This document shows positions 5,005 to 6,114 of a DNA stretch of 6,114 bases, piece after piece. This DNA is from S34-282 sp034422075. GTDB lineage: Bacteria; Chloroflexota; Dehalococcoidia; Lucifugimonadales; Australimonadaceae. How positions within the stretch are numbered: the stretch's first letter is position 1; each line of letters starts with the position of its first letter. Both the position numbers and the translations under genes were made by a program. The notes under the pieces are model-generated. The model saw only the letters and a list, made by a program, of their open reading frames with translations. It did no database searches and was not told the DNA's origin. The stretch covers positions 1 to 6,114 of the forward strand of contig DAOUJX010000052.1 in the NCBI GenBank assembly GCA_034422075.1. The letters run 5' to 3'.

Positions 5005-5730
5005 TCACGCCTCTCGCGCGGCCAGGTATTGCGCGTAGGGCGCGATTGCGAGGTGCTGGGCGTGGGTATGGGGGTCGCAGGCTGCGCCTACCCATACCTC
5101 GCCGTCGGCAAAGTGCTCCTTCTTCCAGATGGGCACCACGTGCTTGATGCGGTCGACGGCGTACAGCGTGGCCAGGAACGCCTCCTCGCGATGGGGCGCG
5201 GCGACCGCAACGACGAGGCTTACGTCGCCGATCTCAAGCGTGCCGATCCGGTGGCGCGCGGCGATGCCGGCGGCGTCGAATCGCACCGCCGTCTCGTGGA
5301 GCACCTGGGCGAGCACCTTTTCCGCCATCGCCTCGTGCGCCTCGTACTTCAAGCGCAGCACCGCGCGCCCGCCCGTGTTGTCGCGCGTCGTCCCCTCGAA
5401 GGTGACGACGGCACCGTTGTGCGGAGCGCGGACGGCGTCGGCCACGGCACGCGGGTCGAGCGGCGTATCCACCATTCGCGCCTCCACACCGCCGCTCACC
5501 GGCGGATAGAGCGCGAGTTCGTCTCCGCCGTGGAGGCGGTAGTCGAAGGTGGCGAACTCCTCGTTGACGGCGATGAGGTGAGGGCGGAAGTCGCGCGGCA
5601 GCCCCGGCAGAAGGGCGAGCAGCCGCTTGACCGCGTCGGCGACGGTTGCCTCGTCCGGCACCTCTATGTTGGCGCGGTCGGTCCCGGCCTGTTCGCGGTA
5701 GGAGGCGAATAGACGCACGTAAATGTCCAT
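5005..5730 (-). CDS. moaD-moaE: Fused molybdopterin synthase, MoaD-MoaE
   Basis: A 241-residue fusion of the small (sulfur-carrying) and large (catalytic) subunits of molybdopterin synthase, which adds two sulfurs to precursor Z (cPMP) in the cytoplasm. MoaD covers 1-81 and ends in the expected LYPPVSGG, with the Gly80-Gly81 pair now internal. MoaE covers about 86-241. Comparison with E. coli MoaE places the active-site lysines K119/K126 at K196 and K203 (IKHVVPIWKKE), H103/R104 at H180/R181, and Arg39 probably at R116. Since thiocarboxylation needs a free C-terminal glycine, cleavage after Gly81 is expected, as reported for mycobacterial MoaX. The ATG at 5730 is chosen for its domain fit and a TATACT box 6 nt upstream, implying leaderless mRNA; longer upstream frames are unsupported. 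The MFS gene follows after 33 nt. Confidence 0.95.
   Translation of the reverse strand: MDIYVRLFASYREQAGTDRANIEVPDEATVADAVKRLLALLPGLPRDFRPHLIAVNEEFATFDYRLHGGDELALYPPVSGGVEARMVDTPLDPRAVADAVRAPHNGAVVTFEGTTRDNTGGRAVLRLKYEAHEAMAEKVLAQVLHETAVRFDAAGIAARHRIGTLEIGDVSLVVAVAAPHREEAFLATLYAVDRIKHVVPIWKKEHFADGEVWVGAACDPHTHAQHLAIAPYAQYLAAREA
5473..5485 (-). promoter_or_regulatory. Internal ribosome site and ATG for a separate MoaE
   Basis: Inside the fusion, GGAGG (5485-5481) precedes an in-frame ATG (5475-5473, Met86) by 5 nt. This is exactly the boundary between the MoaD diglycine and the MoaE domain. The linker VEAR is encoded by what looks like an intergenic ribosome site. A free MoaE could be made from here in addition to the fusion; production is inferred. 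Confidence 0.5.
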
Positions 5731-5736
5731 GCCGCG

Positions 5737-5742
5737 AGTATA
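5737..5742 (-). promoter_or_regulatory. -10 box of moaD-moaE, leaderless type
   Basis: TATACT on the minus strand is followed by 6 nt and then the ATG at 5730. Transcription starting about 7 nt past the box would begin at the start codon, giving a leaderless mRNA. No Shine-Dalgarno and no -35 match are visible. Confidence 0.6.
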
Positions 5743-5787
5743 GGCCACATGCGACGCATTCGCCCGCTGCCCCGGGGCGCTTCGGCC

Positions 5788-5793
5788 TATACT
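5788..5793 (+). promoter_or_regulatory. -10 box of rarA, leaderless type
   Basis: TATACT is followed by GCGCAC and then ATG at 5800, the same 6-nt gap as on the other side. No Shine-Dalgarno precedes the ATG, so a leaderless transcript is likely. Confidence 0.6.
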
Positions 5794-5799
5794 GCGCAC

Positions 5800-6114
5800 A
5801 TGGCACGCGAACGCCGCAGCGACTCGCTGTTTGCGCACGCCGCGCAGCAGCGGGTGGGAGAGATCGCCCCGCTCGCCGCGCGAATGCGCCCGCGCTCGCT
5901 GGATGAGTACGTAGGCCAAGCGCACATCCTGGGGCCAGGCACGGTGCTGGAGCGCGCCATCCGCGCCGACGCCGTCCCCTCCATGGTGTTGTGGGGGCCG
6001 CCCGGGACGGGCAAGACGACGCTGGCCCTGCTCATTGCGACGATGACGCGCGCCCACTTTGCGCCGGTCTCCGCCGTCACCTCCGGCGTTGCCGACTTAC
6101 GCGCGGCGGTGGCG
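5800..6114 (+). CDS. rarA: Replication-associated recombination protein RarA (N-terminal part)
   Basis: The first 105 codons of a RarA (MgsA/WRNIP1-like) AAA+ ATPase that acts at stalled replication forks; the frame stays open to the right edge. The family opening is clear: a short tail with SLFAHAA (9-15), then PLAARMRPRSLDEYVGQAHI (24-43), LGPGTVLERAI (44-54), PSMVLWGPPGTGKTTLALLI with Walker A GPPGTGKT at 66-73, and HFAPVSAVTSGVADLR (86-101). RarA is usually about 400-450 residues, so about three quarters, including Walker B and the sensors, lie outside the window. The ATG at 5800 is the natural start by homology and has a TATACT 6 nt upstream. It diverges from moaD-moaE across 69 bp. Related clamp-loader or RuvB ATPases are less likely given the PSMVLWGPPG and SAVTSGVADLR wording. 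Confidence 0.93.
   Translation, partial: MARERRSDSLFAHAAQQRVGEIAPLAARMRPRSLDEYVGQAHILGPGTVLERAIRADAVPSMVLWGPPGTGKTTLALLIATMTRAHFAPVSAVTSGVADLRAAVA

Larger units (their letters stand above)
5737..5793. repeat. Mirrored 10-bp inverted repeat spanning the divergent promoters
   Basis: AGTATAGGCC (5737-5746) and GGCCTATACT (5784-5793) are perfect reverse complements and contain the -10 boxes of the two divergent genes. Between them lie two short palindromes, ATGCG-A-CGCAT (5749-5759) and GCCCCGGGGC (5769-5778). The symmetry could reflect duplicated promoter cores, operator sites or both. Confidence 0.6.

Noticed and set aside
4321..5712. 463-codon plus-strand open frame
   Set aside because: It is antisense to the MFS and MoaD-MoaE genes, Arg/Gly/Asp-rich, and caused by high GC at third positions. 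Both genes beneath it have clear family motifs.
5731..6057. N-terminal extension of moaD-moaE up to 6057
   Set aside because: The extension overlaps rarA in antisense, crosses the divergent promoter region and lacks MoaD similarity. The MoaD domain begins at the Met encoded at 5730.
1..6114. CRISPR array, insertion sequence or rRNA
   Set aside because: No regularly spaced identical repeats, no transposase and no rRNA-like sequence were seen on either strand.

Overview
The window looks like the edge of a small integrated genetic element in the chromosome of a high-GC bacterium. The right half (about 3531-6114) is ordinary chromosome: a tRNA-Ser(GCT), an MFS transporter, a fused molybdopterin synthase (MoaD-MoaE) and the start of rarA. 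The left half (about 1-3530) is foreign. It holds a P4-type tyrosine integrase next to the 3' end of the tRNA, an unknown gene translationally coupled to it, an AlpA-type regulator, and a partial unknown gene running off the left edge.

Layout, left to right: an open frame on the minus strand (1-594, no stop in the window) with a coding-like base pattern; a 161-bp divergent intergenic with two 10-bp direct repeats; the AlpA-like gene (756-971, +) with a Shine-Dalgarno inside a small inverted repeat; a convergent 159-bp spacer with two hairpins; an unknown 356-residue gene (1131-2201, -) whose start overlaps the integrase stop as ATGA; the integrase (2198-3394, -) with all six catalytic residues; a 136-bp attachment-type region; tRNA-Ser(GCT) (3531-3623, -) with encoded CCA; the MFS transporter (3679-4971, -); moaD-moaE (5005-5730, -); a 69-bp divergent promoter region; and the first 105 codons of rarA (5800 to the edge, +).

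How the parts fit: the integrase reads away from the tRNA, which is the usual arrangement when an element integrates into a tRNA 3' end and restores the tRNA. The second attachment copy is not visible in positions 1-3530, so the element probably extends past the left edge. AlpA-type proteins act as regulators or directionality factors for such integrases, which makes int, AlpA and the coupled unknown protein a plausible integration/excision module.

On the chromosome side, moaD-moaE and rarA diverge from mirrored TATACT boxes, each exactly 6 nt before the ATG. This implies leaderless mRNAs and contrasts with the strong Shine-Dalgarno of the AlpA-like gene. Leaderless -10 boxes, a MoaD-MoaE fusion and high GC would suit Chloroflexota, Actinomycetota or Deinococcota. 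From recall of protein style I lean to Chloroflexota, with low confidence.

The most notable points are the MoaD-MoaE fusion, whose linker contains a good internal ribosome site and start for MoaE, the symmetric leaderless divergent promoter, and the integrase-coupled protein of unknown function.
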